Assembly: GCF_026151205.1 (NCBI RefSeq)
Contig: NC_087072.1
Span: 1,103,375-1,167,374, forward strand
Length of the DNA stretch: 64,000 nt
Reading direction: 5' to 3'
Source of the DNA: Bolinopsis microptera
Taxonomy: Eukaryota; Ctenophora; Tentaculata; Lobata; Bolinopsidae
Of this stretch, positions 53,324-64,000 are shown one piece after another (the stretch's first letter is position 1; the number at the start of each line of letters is the position of its first letter). The position numbers and the translations under genes were made by a program. The notes under the pieces were generated by a model. That model saw only the letters and a list, made by a program, of their open reading frames with translations, searched no databases and was not told the DNA's origin.

Positions 53324-56300
53324 CTACAGCAGAACCTGCATCAGGAGGAGGAAGGTCAAAATTCGAGGTCCTAATTTTACACCAAATCCCAAAACCGGCT
53401 CATCTGAAAATATGTAGATTAAATCTCTGAATTCTTTGGATAAATGTGGCGTTACTTTTTAAAGTTTGTACTTTGTTTTTAATCTAAAGTTTTATCGGGT
53501 GTTAACGTTGGAATATTCATACTGATGACTGGTCACCCAAGAAGTGTCCAGAAATATATTACCCAGTACAGTGAGAGTCATAGAATGAGATAAAGTTTCG
53601 TTCAGTTCACGAGACAGCTCTACGGTTATAACTCCTGATTGTTCCACTTTAAGGTCTACAAGTTTCAGTGTGTACGTTGTGATGTAGGTTGCTGGGTCAA
53701 AAGATTCCTCGATGAATATAGTGGCCCTGATAATGAATGGAATTTAATTTCTCCAAGAGTAACAATGATAAGACTCAATAAAATATATTTTAAGGTAGTA
53801 TAGAATCTGGATATAGCAATATCAAAAACTAGGCAGTAATGAAATATAATGTATCATGTTATTTTGAGTTTAAAATTTTAAGTGCAATTTGATTACAATT
53901 CGATCCAATTTAACATTGAATTTCATTACCATGATTACGGACAAAACTTACTTATTATCCACAAGGTCAGTGTCATCAAGCTTCCAAGTTACTCTCTCTG
54001 GAACCGGCTTAGCAATCACATGTACATCTAAATTCAGTTCCTCACCATTGTTTAACTTCTGATCTTCAACAAAGGTTTCGGTAAATGTCATCGGAACTGA
54101 AATGTTATAACTTTATAAGTTTACTAGAAAGCCTGTGGTCACAGGGAGGAGGCTAATAGTATTATTTGGTAGTCAGTTTTTCGCATAAAAAAAATCCGTC
54201 AAAACCGAAGATACAACTGATCAAAATGTAACTTGCACTGAACACAATACGTAATTACCACAAGACCGATCAAAATGACGTTCCAACAATCATTGCAGTG
54301 CGGCATTTTTGGCACATCTACCGCTATTTTCGCAGCACATTGGAAATATAAGATATACCTTTTGCTATTTTGATGTCACGACGATAATTTGCGTTTTGAA
54401 GTTGTATACCATTAACCTATCAAACTTTACAATTAAAAATGGTGTGTTTACGCACCATTTTTGCGTGACGTCACGATATTGGAGAGCTTGGAGCAGCAAC
54501 TTTGTAAGCCATGCAAGTTAGAACGTCTCAATATATCCCAATTATTTTGCAAAAGTGAGGAGTGAGGAGTGAGGAGTGAGGAGTGAGGAGTGAGGAGTGA
54601 GGAGTGAGGAGTGAGGAGTGAGGAGTGAGGAGTGAGGAGTGAGGAGTGAGGAGTGAGGAGTGAGGAGTGAGGAGTGAGGAGTGAGGAGTGAGGAGTGAGG
54701 AGTGAGGAGTGAGGAGTGAGGAGTAAGGAGTGAGGAGTGAGGAGTGAGGAGTGAGGAGTGAGGAGTGAGGAGTGAGGAGTGAGGAGTGAGGAGTGAGGAG
54801 TGAGGAGTGAGGAGTGAGGAGTGAGGAGTGAGGAGTGAGGAGTGAGGAGTGAGGAGTGAGGAGTGAGGAGTGAGGAGTGAGGAGTGAGGAGTGAGGAGTG
54901 AGGAGTGAGGAGTGAGGAGTGAGGAGTGAGGAGTGAGGAGTGAGGAGTGAGGAGTGAGGAGTGAGGAGTGAGGAGTGAGGAGTGAGGAGTGAGGAGTGAG
55001 GAGTGAGGAGTGAGGAGTGAGGAGTGAGGAGTGAGGAGTGAGGAGTGAGGAGTGAGGAGTGAGGAGTGAGGAGTGAGGAGTGAGGAGTGAGGAGTGAGGA
55101 GTGAGGAGTGAGGAGTGAGGAGTGAGGAGTGAGGAGTGAGGAGTGAGGAGTGAGGAGTGAGGAGTGAGGAGTGAGGAGTGAGGAGTGAGGAGTGAGGAGT
55201 GAGGAGTGAGGAGTGAGGATTGTAATTCGAAATATTATGTCTGTATGTCTGTCTGTATAGCTGTATGTACGTCTGCCCACGTGCAAATTAGGTAAAAAGC
55301 AAAAGTTTGCATAGTAACCTAAACCATGGTAACGGTGTTGAAACGCGCATGGGCACGTGCAAAGATTTGCGAGCGACATTTTGATCGGCTTTGTGGTAAC
55401 TTGGTAATTACGTTTTGTTCAGTGCGAGACATTTTAATCGGCTGCATCTTTTGTTGTAATGGACATGTTTTGAAGCGTTTAAAACTGGCTATCAAAAAAA
55501 TACTATTAGCTTCCTTCCTGTGACCACGGGCTTTCTAGTTATAAATAAAATAAGTCTGAACTCTTTAGGATCATAAAGTCCGGCAAAACTTCGCCAGAAC
55601 TGACCATCATTAATTCACTTTTCTGTCCATAATTTCAGGATAAGAATTGTAATTTGTATCCCACCTCTGATTTCAACGGGGTGACTAGGCACTATCGGTC
55701 CTTGGAAAATATGGAACTGTTCACCGTTCAGATCACTTGATACTTCAACGAATCTCTTCCGTCTGCTTTTTGTGCACAAGTCTGTACAGCCAAAACTGAA
55801 AGTGTTGATGAATTACGAATGAAGTCATAAAGCCGTAGTACATACTTATTACTTATTACTATATTACATTGCGATGAAACCTAGCCAGAAATTCTTACTG
55901 GCTGGGTCCCAACTTCAAAACTTCAAAAGTAAAAGAGCTAGCGCCTTCCGGTTTTTTGAAAAATGTTCGTTTTGTAAAATAACCTTCCTCCCCAGGAGGA
56001 AAATTTGGGACATTGTAGATTTTGAGTTATCTCAAAATCTCCGGAAAAGTCTCATTTTGGGCCGATCAAAAGTTTGCAACTTTAACTTTGCGGATTCCTG
56101 TCGTCTGATTGGCTAAATTGTGTCACGTGCTGGCTGCTTGAAGATTGGAATGCGCCACGCGTGCAAATCACTTAATGTCGTACTCGTACGAGAGCTCAAG
56201 TTGACAAATGTTACTCCGTACTCGTCTAAATTTCTTCGAAGTAGCGCACGACGATTTTTTCTCGACCATTAACGATGGTCAAGAGCTCGAGCCGTCTGTT

Positions 56301-59300
56301 TGAATAAGACCACTTTTAGTAACACGGCCAGCCAGTAGGGTTTGCTGGGTACATTGCAATGAAAACCGCGATAAAATGCTGCGTCTATATAAAATTAAAC
56401 GTATGCCTGTATTAAAAATGCGCGGCATTTAATCGCAGTTTTCATCTCAATGTAGGTTTCATTGCAATGTAATATGTATGTACTACGGCTTTAGGATGGG
56501 ATACAGTTGAGTAATACTAATGAGTATAACTATAACATGATAATTAAATAATTGATGAATTATGCACATATTTTAAAGCTTAAAGCTAACTTCCCAGGAA
56601 ATCAAAAAGGTTCTAATTCTAAATTATTTTATTTTTACGGAAGAAAATTAAATTAGGAAGGCCCACCTTGAATATTCTTTAAACAGAAGGTTTCTGAATG
56701 TGTTAAGTTTTACAAAAAGATCGTTCAACTTCACTTAATGAAGATGCCTGCCTGCCTGCATAGCTCAATGAATATAATCAATAATGACATCATAATACTA
56801 TTACCTGTTATCCGAAAGACTACAGACTTTTATAACAGCGTGAATGTAAATCGGAGTCTGGCTGTCCAAAAAGCTAAAAGCTTTAAAAATAAATCGTTTA
56901 GATTTGGGGTCGGAAAGAGGCTGTAAATTCGAGTCTGTTTCAATAAACTTGAAGGTGGAGTCAACGATGCACCTGAAATGAATTTAAATTAATTAAAACC
57001 TAAAGGTCACAGCATATTTGTCTAGCTATATGGAAATTAAATTCCCTTCGTTAATATTTCACCTTTAAAAAAACTTTGAAATTTTGGATATAAGCAATAG
57101 TTTCGTGCTATAAGCAATATCATCGTTATCACTATTTTAACTCAGTCACGCTCACTACTGTGTGATATGAATATTATTTATGGCACGTTGAGACAGCAAT
57201 AATCCAATCAGCTTCCAGTGTTGACCCAATAAAATTAAACATGTTTCACCTCCCCCTATGCGGGGGTAGCGGGGGCGGTCGTACTGAACCTCCCCACTAT
57301 AATACCAATTAAAGAACTAACCCTTCCTTCACCAAGTCGTAGGACAAGTTTCTATCCTCCTCGGTTTCACTGTCCTTTGCCTGTATTCGAACCACACCCA
57401 GAGACTGGTCTGGATCTAATGAATCCAGCGTGACCTGGTTATGTGTTTTAGTTTATCAAAGCTATTCTTCTAAGTGCTTAAGTGGTCACTAAACACTTAT
57501 ACAACCGTTGGGAATATAATAAGTTGCTATAAAGTGGTAAAAAAGAATCGAAATTTGATTCTATCCTAATTTTCACATCCCAATCAGGGACAAAACTAGT
57601 TAATAACCATGGTAACTAGTTAGTAACCATGGTAACTAGTTAGTAACCATGGTAACTGTTACTGTTTATTTTATTCCATCCTAATTAACACATCCCAATC
57701 AGGGACATAAGAAAATCGCGATTATTTTGGCCAGAAATCGCGATACGGCGACAAGCCAAAAAGACGACATATAAAATTTGTCACAAAGAATAAGAAAAAT
57801 CGTGATCCCGCCACATGCCGTGATTTCCTTTTGTCCCTGATCCCAATCAACTCCTAAATTGATTTAAAGTCTTTAAATTTCAGATGATACTGGCGATGAG
57901 TATTACAAATCAGTAGATTAAATATTTCAGACAAGACCTGCATGTTGATGTTAGCATTAAGGGTTAACTGAAATGGAAAGTTGACCACTTTGTTGGCATA
58001 TGTTGCGTCCTCGTAGATATCTAGAAGGAAACGTAGCGAACCTTCACCCGTCACTCTTTCCACAATGGCTGCACCCTTTACCTCCCAAGATGCATACTCG
58101 GTAGCACCTAAAAAAAATTAAAGTGTCTATGATTGTGGTTAAAGTTTTTCTTTTTAAACTTTTTGCTTTTTTTCTTTATAAATCTAACTTTCGATCCGAC
58201 AAAACTGCTCCGTCAAACTATCTTTTATCATTTAAAACCTAAATTGCAATTTGAATTGTGTTTAAAAATAAAGGTATATTCACAATTATAGTTCATAGAC
58301 AATAAAAAATTGTTGAAATTAGATTAATTTCCATGCTATTTCACCTGTTCTATTGAATGAGCACTCAAATGCTATCTTAAGTTCTCCTCCTCTGGTTATA
58401 CCGTTACTGTAATCAATTTTGCTGGAAATTCCTGTCATCTGAAAAATTAATTTATAAGAAAATTTACAAGGAAAAAACGTAATTTTTAAGACTTGATTTA
58501 TAATCTTTTTAAAATTTATAATGTATTTATTCTACCACCCGTCTCTTCAGCTCAATCGAAATTCAACGACCAAAATCTGCTAATAACTAACAAATATAAC
58601 GGTAAATGAAGAGCATCTTACTTGGTTTTTGTAAATGACATGACTGTTATTATAAGATACCGTCGTACCGCATTTGTCTAAATCTGTTCTGATTTCTTGA
58701 GAGTCTCCCTTAAACTCACAATCTGTAATGAAGTATTGACAACGTGATTTACGGTATAAGAATTCTATCAGATATTCAAAAAATAGAAGCAAACAAACTC
58801 TAAAAATTATCAAATAAAATACCTTTGTCGTTGAGCAATATTGTATCAAAACTGATTTTCTCGGTAACGAACAACTTTATTCCGTATTCATCACAAGTGA
58901 CGGTAGCCACTGAAAAAAAAAGTAAATTATCATAGACAGAAGTATCCCTGTTGGTAAATATGCAGTCACAAATTTGGAAAATATTTCTCAATTTACATTG
59001 ATCTATACCAAATGTGAAAGTGTAATAACATTTAACAAGTACTGAGGATAACCCGATTGAACTTTATTCCTTATCAATGATAATTTCATTTGGAAACCAT
59101 AATATCTCTAAGTCATATTTAGTAGATTAACCTGGTGGACAAGATGGGGATTCAGATAAGGTACCGTTAGTGCACACCATCGAGGACGGTCCAATTATGA
59201 CAAACCCGCTGTCGCACCTTATTTCGTATGTTGAGCCTGAATCAATCGTCGAATATGGAGATATGATGCCTTGTTCGATAAAGGGCATGCTACAAGGTGC

Positions 59301-62300
59301 TGAAAGGGAAAATATGATTAAGGGTAAAAAATGCTTCCTCAGTTCAAAGTATTTTAGATAAATACACTTTGTAAATTGTAGCGACTTACTCATGAATCAA
59401 AAATAAAATCTAATTTTACAATCCACATTTTGAGGACAACGAAAGTTTTTGTTTTATTACGAGACACCGTCAAAGTTATTTTTATGTGAGCTCAAACATC
59501 TTCAAGGGCGAATCAAGCTATTCCAGCTGTACGCTTACTGCAACGTATAAGAATACTATTAGCTAAAAGGGAATCAAAATATTATGGAAACAAGACCATA
59601 CACAAATAATTGTCCTTAAACTTTTGCAGAACATTATTCTTTATTAAATCACCTAGAACGTTGACCACAACTCCGTGGGTAGATACAGGTGAGTTTGGGT
59701 ACTGTGTTGATGTTACCGAGCACTTGTATGTGAATGTTGACTGGTTAACAAAATCAGCAAGCTTGGTAGCCTTGATGGTGAGTTCTGCCACCTGTATGCC
59801 GGTTCCATCAACTGCACCGTTGCTGACATAGTAGTTCGTAATATCCGAGACAGATACAGTCGTACCATCAGGAGCCTTCCAGACTACATTAACAGGGGTT
59901 CCACCTACGTCTAGTTCTCCAACTGTACAGGTCAATGTCTGATCCTTACTAGTAATGACTGACTTAGTCACTGACGCTACAGCTGAAAGATGTATATGTT
60001 AATAAATCATTTTAAACTTTGGAAGATGGCTATAAAGTTACTCATGTTTTCAAGTGTTTTTTGCCTACCCCAGAGATAGACAGAGCATCTCAATACTATT
60101 CTCTCGTGGGCTATCTTGGCCCAACCTCTCTTAAAAAAAGAAAAAAAAGCCTCAATTAAGAAAGATTACTGCTACAAAATTCGATTAAGACCTCGTTATA
60201 CACATTGTGGTTCTCAAATTGTATCAAGATTACTCACTGAAAACGTTTGAGTTGACATCAGTCTTTTCTGATGTTTTTGCATGCTCGTCAGATGTAATGA
60301 CACAGGTGAAAACAGCATCAACCGTGTTTTCATCAGCAGGTACGGTCAGAATTGTAGTTTGAATGTTGGTGGTATGATCGTAAGTTCCAAGCTCAATAGC
60401 ATAGCTGCCAGCACTCGCAGTTATAGCTTCACCCGAAGGTTTCTTCCATGTTACCGCCTCCAGCTGCTGACTCAAACCACTTACTACACAAGATATTGTA
60501 GCTTCTGTGTTTATCAGCACTTCGCTACCCTTAGCTTGTACATCTGAAACAATCAGTCATTTAAAGTAAGCCCGTAATAAAAAATATCAAGAGTATTGTA
60601 CAGGAACTGAATCATTGAACTTTCTCAACTAAATTCACTGGATCCTTTGATGAGTTTAATTTTGTTTTAACAGTAGGATGTAACAAGTTATTTTAGATAT
60701 AAAGTTAAAACAGCAGGGCATCATTTATGGGCAGTTATAAATACCCACCAAGTCCTAAGAAACTTACCGAAAGTAAGAAAGTTGACAACAATGTCTTTGA
60801 AAGTAGATGTTGCTGAATCCGAATATTCTGCAGATTGCGCAGCACATGTGTATGTCGCGGGATTTCCTGCTTCAGCTACACTTGGAAGAGTGGCAGCATC
60901 AATGGTCAGAGTTGATTTCTGAATCTTGGTACTAGGGTCAGCTGCTCCCTGTGCGATGATGTACCCTCCACTACCACTTGTTATAGCAGCCCCAGCATGA
61001 TCCTTCCACGACACAGTGACACTTGTATCCACAGCTCCGATATCACAAGTCAATGTCTGAGCCACAGCGGTGGTGGCTTTTTTAGGAGTCTCCGGAACGA
61101 CGGCTGAAATAATTTGATTCTTTCAAACTCACAACACATTTGGTATGTTAAAGTATCATTACATTTAGTTGTAACTAAAATAGCCTAAATTAAGAAAGAT
61201 TACTGCTACAAAATTCGAATAAGTCCTCGTTATACACATTGTGGTTCTCAAAATGTATCAAGATTACTCACTGAAAACGTTCGAGTTGACAGCAGTCTCT
61301 TCATCAGTTTTTGCATGCTCGTCAGATGTAATGACACAGGTGAAAACAGCATCAGCCGTGTTTTCAACAGCAGGTACGGTCAGAATTGTAGTTTGATCGT
61401 TGGTGTCAGGAAGGTAAGTTCCAACGTCAATAGCATAGCTGCCAGCACTCGCAGTTATAGCTTCACCCGAAGGTTTCTTCCATGTTACCACCTCCAGCTG
61501 CTGACTCAAACCTTTTACTACACAAGATATTATAGCTTCTGTGTCTTTCAGAACTTCGCTACCCTTAGCTTGTACATCTGAAACAATCAGTCATTTAAAG
61601 TAAGCCCGCAATAAAAAATATCAACAGTATTGTACAGGAACTGAATCATTGAACTTTCTCAACTAAATTCACTGGATCCTATGATGAGTTTAATTTTGTT
61701 TTAACAGTAGGATGTAACAAGTTATCTTAGATATAAAGTTAAAACAGCAGAGCATCATTTATGGGCAGTTATAAATACCCACCAAGTCCTAAAAAACTTA
61801 CCGAAAGTAAGGAAGTTGACAACAATGTCTTTGAAAGTAGATGTTGCTGAATCCGAATATTCTGCAGATTGCGCAGCACATGTGTATGTCGCGGGATTTC
61901 CTGCTTCAGCTACACTTGGAAGAGTGGCAGCATCAATGGTCAGAGTTGATTTCTGAATCTTGGTACTAGGGTCAGCTGCTCCCTGTGCGATGATGTACCC
62001 TCCACTACCACTTGTTATAGCAGCCCCAGCATGATCCTTCCACGACACAGTGACACTTGTATCCACATCTCCGATATCACAAGTCAATGTCTGAGCCACA
62101 GCGGTGGTGGCTTTTTTAGGAGTCTCCGGAACGACGGCTGAAATAATTTGATTCTTTCAAACTCACAAAACATTTGGTATGTTAAAGTATCATTACATGT
62201 AGTAAGTAGTTGTAACTAAAATAGCCTAAATAAAGAAAGATTACTGCTACAAAATTCGAATAAGTCCTCGTTATACACATTGTGGTTCTCAAAATGTATC

Positions 62301-63652
62301 AAGATTACTCACTGAAAACGTTCGAGTTGACAGCAGTCTCTTCATCAGTTTTTGCATGCTCGTCAGATGTAATGACACAGGTGAAAACAGCATCAGCCGT
62401 GTTTTCAACAGCAGGTACGGTCAGAATTGTAGTTTGATCGTTGGTGTCAGGAAGGTAAGTTCCAACGTCAATAGCATAGCTGCCAGCACTCGCAGTTATA
62501 GCTTCACCCGAAGGTTTCTTCCATGTTACCACCTCCAGCTGCTGACTCAAACCTTTTACTACACAAGATATTGTAGCTTCTGTGTCTTTCAGCACTTCGC
62601 TACCCTTAGCTTGTACATCTGAAACAATCAGCCATTTAAAGTAAGCCCGCAATAAAAAATATCAACAGTATTGTACAGGAACTGAATCATTGAACTTTCT
62701 CAACTAAATTCACTGGATCCTATGATGAGTTTAATTTTGTTTTAACAGTAGGATGTAACAAGTTATCTTAGATATAAAGTTAAAACAGCAGAGCATCATT
62801 TATGGGCAGTTATAAATACCCACCAAGTCCTAAAAAACTTACCAAAAGTAAGGAAGTTGACAACAATGTCTTTGAAAGTAGATGTTGCTGAATCCGAATA
62901 TTCTGCAGATTGCGCAGCACATGTGTATGTCGCGGGATTTCCTGCTTCAGCTACACTTGGAAGAGTGGCAGCATCAATGGTCAGAGTTGATTTCTGAATC
63001 TTGGTACTAGGGTCAGCTGCTCCCTGTGCGATGATGTACCCTCCACTACCACTTGTTATAGCAGCCCCAGCATGATCCTTCCACGACACAGTGACACTTG
63101 TATCCACATCTCCGATATCACAAGTCAATGTCTGAGCCACAGCGCTGGTGGCTTTTTTAGGAGTCTCCGGAACGACGGCTGAAATAATTTGATTCTTTCA
63201 AACTCACAAAACATTTGGTATGTTAAAGTATCATTACATGTAGTTGTAACTAAAATAGCCTAAATTAAGAAAGATTACTGCTACAAAATTCGAATAAGTC
63301 CTCGTTATACACATTGTGGTTCTCAAAATGTATCAAGATTACTCACTGAAAACGTTCGAGTTGACAGCAGTCTCTTCATCAGTTTTTGCATGCTCGTCAG
63401 ATGTAATGACACAGGTGAAAACAGCATCAGCCGTGTTTTCAACAGCGGGTACGGTCAGAATTGTAGTTTGATCGTTGGTGTCAGGAAGGTAAGTTCCAAC
63501 GTCAATAGCATAGCTGCCAGCACTCGCAGTTATAGCTTCACCCGAAGGTTTCTTCCATGTTACCGCCTCCAGCTGCTGACTCAAACCTTTTACTACACAA
63601 GATATTGTAGCTTCTGTGTCTTTCAGCACTTCGCTACCCTTAGCTTGTACAT
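53324..63652 (-). CDS. Modular surface protein: tandem Ig-like domains, CCP, ZP domain, furin site, Ig-like domain, hydrophobic tail (5' end outside window)
   Basis: Nineteen minus-strand exons join in one frame (>1326 aa): 63652-63347, 63178-62843, 62618-62313, 62137-61802, 61577-61272, 61103-60768, 60543-60238, 59982-59653, 59299-59132, 58909-58823, 58722-58622, 58438-58345, 58107-57938, 57434-57322, 56972-56805, 55795-55665, 54096-53952, 53726-53563, 53403-53324. The first eight are phase 1-1 exons, each one Ig-like domain with C...W...(Y/F)TC. Exon 9 is a CCP/sushi module (PCSMPF, YEIRCDSGF, PSCPP). Exons 10-16 form a ZP domain with cysteines at VTCDEYG, DCEFKG, DKCGTT, FECSF, GCIVDS, KVCSLS and FGCTDLC, then a furin-type RRKR. 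Exons 17-18 give an Ig-like fold lacking the cysteine pair (VTWKL kept). The last exon ends GPRILTFLLLMQVLL, resembling a GPI-anchor signal. A ZP domain suggests polymerising extracellular filaments. The ligand and family name are unknown. Confidence 0.85.
54552..55219. repeat. (GAGGAGT)n heptamer array, ~95 copies, in the Ig/CCP/ZP gene intron
   Basis: Nearly pure, with one GAGGAGTAAGGAGT variant at ~54725. The minus strand therefore reads as a long artificial SSLLTPH repeat frame. It lies between the furin-site exon and the post-ZP Ig exon. Confidence 0.97.
56202..56290 (-). repeat. Dispersed module family 1, copy d, inside a GAGCTC-ended palindrome
   Basis: GAGCTCAAGTTGAC..., GTACTCGTCTAAATTTCTTC + GAAGTAGCGC and ...GACCATTAACGATGGTCAAG + AGCTC. 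The central part is the inverted module; the flanking GAGCTC/GTCAA pair forms inverted ends. Confidence 0.65.
57595..57660. repeat. Three copies of TAGTTAGTAACCATGGTAAC
   Basis: A short tandem repeat in the ZP gene intron. A similar CCATGGTTAC phrase occurs twice at 33305-33350 in PLC-gamma intron 10. Confidence 0.85.
57700..57843. mobile_element. ~144-bp hairpin element with ATCAGGGACA ends
   Basis: ATCAGGGACATAAGAAAATC + GCG at the left pairs with CGTGATTTCCTTTTGTCCCT + GAT at the right. The interior ATCGCGATACGGCGACA / CCGCCACATGCC also partly pairs. A separate half copy (TCCCAATCAGGGACAAAA) lies at 57579-57597. Confidence 0.68.
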
Positions 63653-63787
63653 CTGAAACAATCAGTTATTTAAAGTAAGCCCGCAATAAAAAATATCAAC
63701 AGTATTGTACAGGAACTGAATCATTGAACTTTCTCAACTAAATTCACTGGATCCTATGATGAGTTTAATTTTGTTTTAACAGTAGGG
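60151..63787 (-). repeat. Recent ~1.04 kb tandem duplication of an Ig-domain exon pair (3.5 units)
   Basis: Exons plus introns repeat at 1034-1041 bp spacing. B-type Ig exons start at 60543, 61577, 62618 and 63652, and A-type Ig exons at 61103, 62137 and 63178. Introns are almost as similar as exons, so the copies are recent. The oldest-looking B exon (60543) differs most (residues ELGTYDHTTN versus DVGTYLPDTN). A 4-bp AGTA gain distinguishes one intron (62199). All units are phase 1-1, so copy number can change without a frameshift. Confidence 0.95.
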
Positions 63788-64000
63788 ACCCATTCTTTTC
63801 ATTCTATACATTGACGACCAACTTGATACATTGGTTACCGCTCTGGGAAAGGTGTTTGCTGACGACACCAAGCTCATTGGAAAAATCATGGACTTAGCTA
63901 CCAAAAGCCTACTTCAAGACGACCTCCTAAATGTAATCGGTTGGGCCCTGAAGAACAACATGCAACTAAATGAGGCCAAATTCGAAATATTGAATTACAG
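63787..64000 (+). mobile_element. 5'-truncated CR1/jockey-like LINE reverse transcriptase, running off the window
   Basis: The open frame starts abruptly inside RT domain 4-5 with GPILFILYIDDQ and contains the catalytic box FADDTKL, then VIGWALKNNMQLNEAKFEI. It begins exactly where homology to the 1.04 kb Ig repeat stops (after ACAGTAGG), so it inserted in an intron of the minus-strand gene in opposite orientation. It is a different segment of the polymerase from that kept at 13446-14045. Confidence 0.88.

Noticed and set aside
54528-55379. 283-codon minus-strand SSLLTPH repeat ORF
   Set aside because: It is a product of the (GAGGAGT)n array, with no splice or domain support.
59610-63656. 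Plus-strand 73-88 codon frames repeated four times over the Ig exons
   Set aside because: They are antisense shadows of the duplicated Ig exons.

Overview
The window is nuclear DNA of an animal. It carries spliced GT-AG genes, an intact phospholipase C gamma (a metazoan/choanozoan signalling enzyme), rhodopsin-class GPCRs, and modular Ig, CCP and ZP ectodomain exons. Non-LTR retrotransposon pieces, many foldback/MITE-like elements and very large minisatellites indicate a repeat-rich genome. The gene set suits an invertebrate, possibly an early-branching one such as a cnidarian. That placement is inference; nothing here fixes the species.

Layout. 1-16573 (+): the 3' seven exons of a GNL2/NOG2-type nucleolar GTPase gene, interrupted by a 6.2 kb 38-bp minisatellite and by a 7.6 kb intron that contains an antisense two-exon GPCR (8844-9998), a foldback element and LINE remnants. 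16574-22635: a gene-poor region packed with nested inverted-repeat elements and two short GC-rich dispersed repeat families. 22636-42909 (+): a complete 23-exon PLC-gamma gene (1307 aa) whose introns hold at least nine tandem arrays, including a 5.8 kb 27-bp array and a 1 kb GTTA/GTTC array. 42910-45933: repeats. 45934-46935 (-): an intronless GPCR. 46936-49695: repeats and MITE-like elements. 49696-50475 (-): a small secreted protein with two PLAT-like domains. 50476-53323: MITE-like DNA. 53324-63652 (-): the 3' nineteen exons of a large cell-surface gene with tandem Ig-like domains, one CCP (sushi) domain, a ZP domain, a furin site, a further Ig-like domain and a hydrophobic C-terminal tail. 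Its upstream part is a recent ~1.04 kb tandem duplication, cut at 63787 by a 5'-truncated LINE.

The most striking signal is that tandem duplications repeatedly straddle exon-intron junctions and copy real splice sites. The GNL2 exon 4 acceptor is present 8 times and its donor 164 times. In PLC-gamma the donors of exons 11, 15 and 21 are present 2, 11 and 2 times, and the acceptor of exon 7 twice. In every case the exon-proximal site gives an open frame, while the first extra copy adds a stop codon. The arrays therefore grow away from the exon and look like a mode of intron expansion.

Functionally, PLC-gamma and the two GPCRs are signalling proteins. The PLAT and Ig/CCP/ZP proteins are secreted or surface-exposed. 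GNL2 is a ribosome-assembly gene. The neighbours share no evident pathway, as expected in an animal genome.
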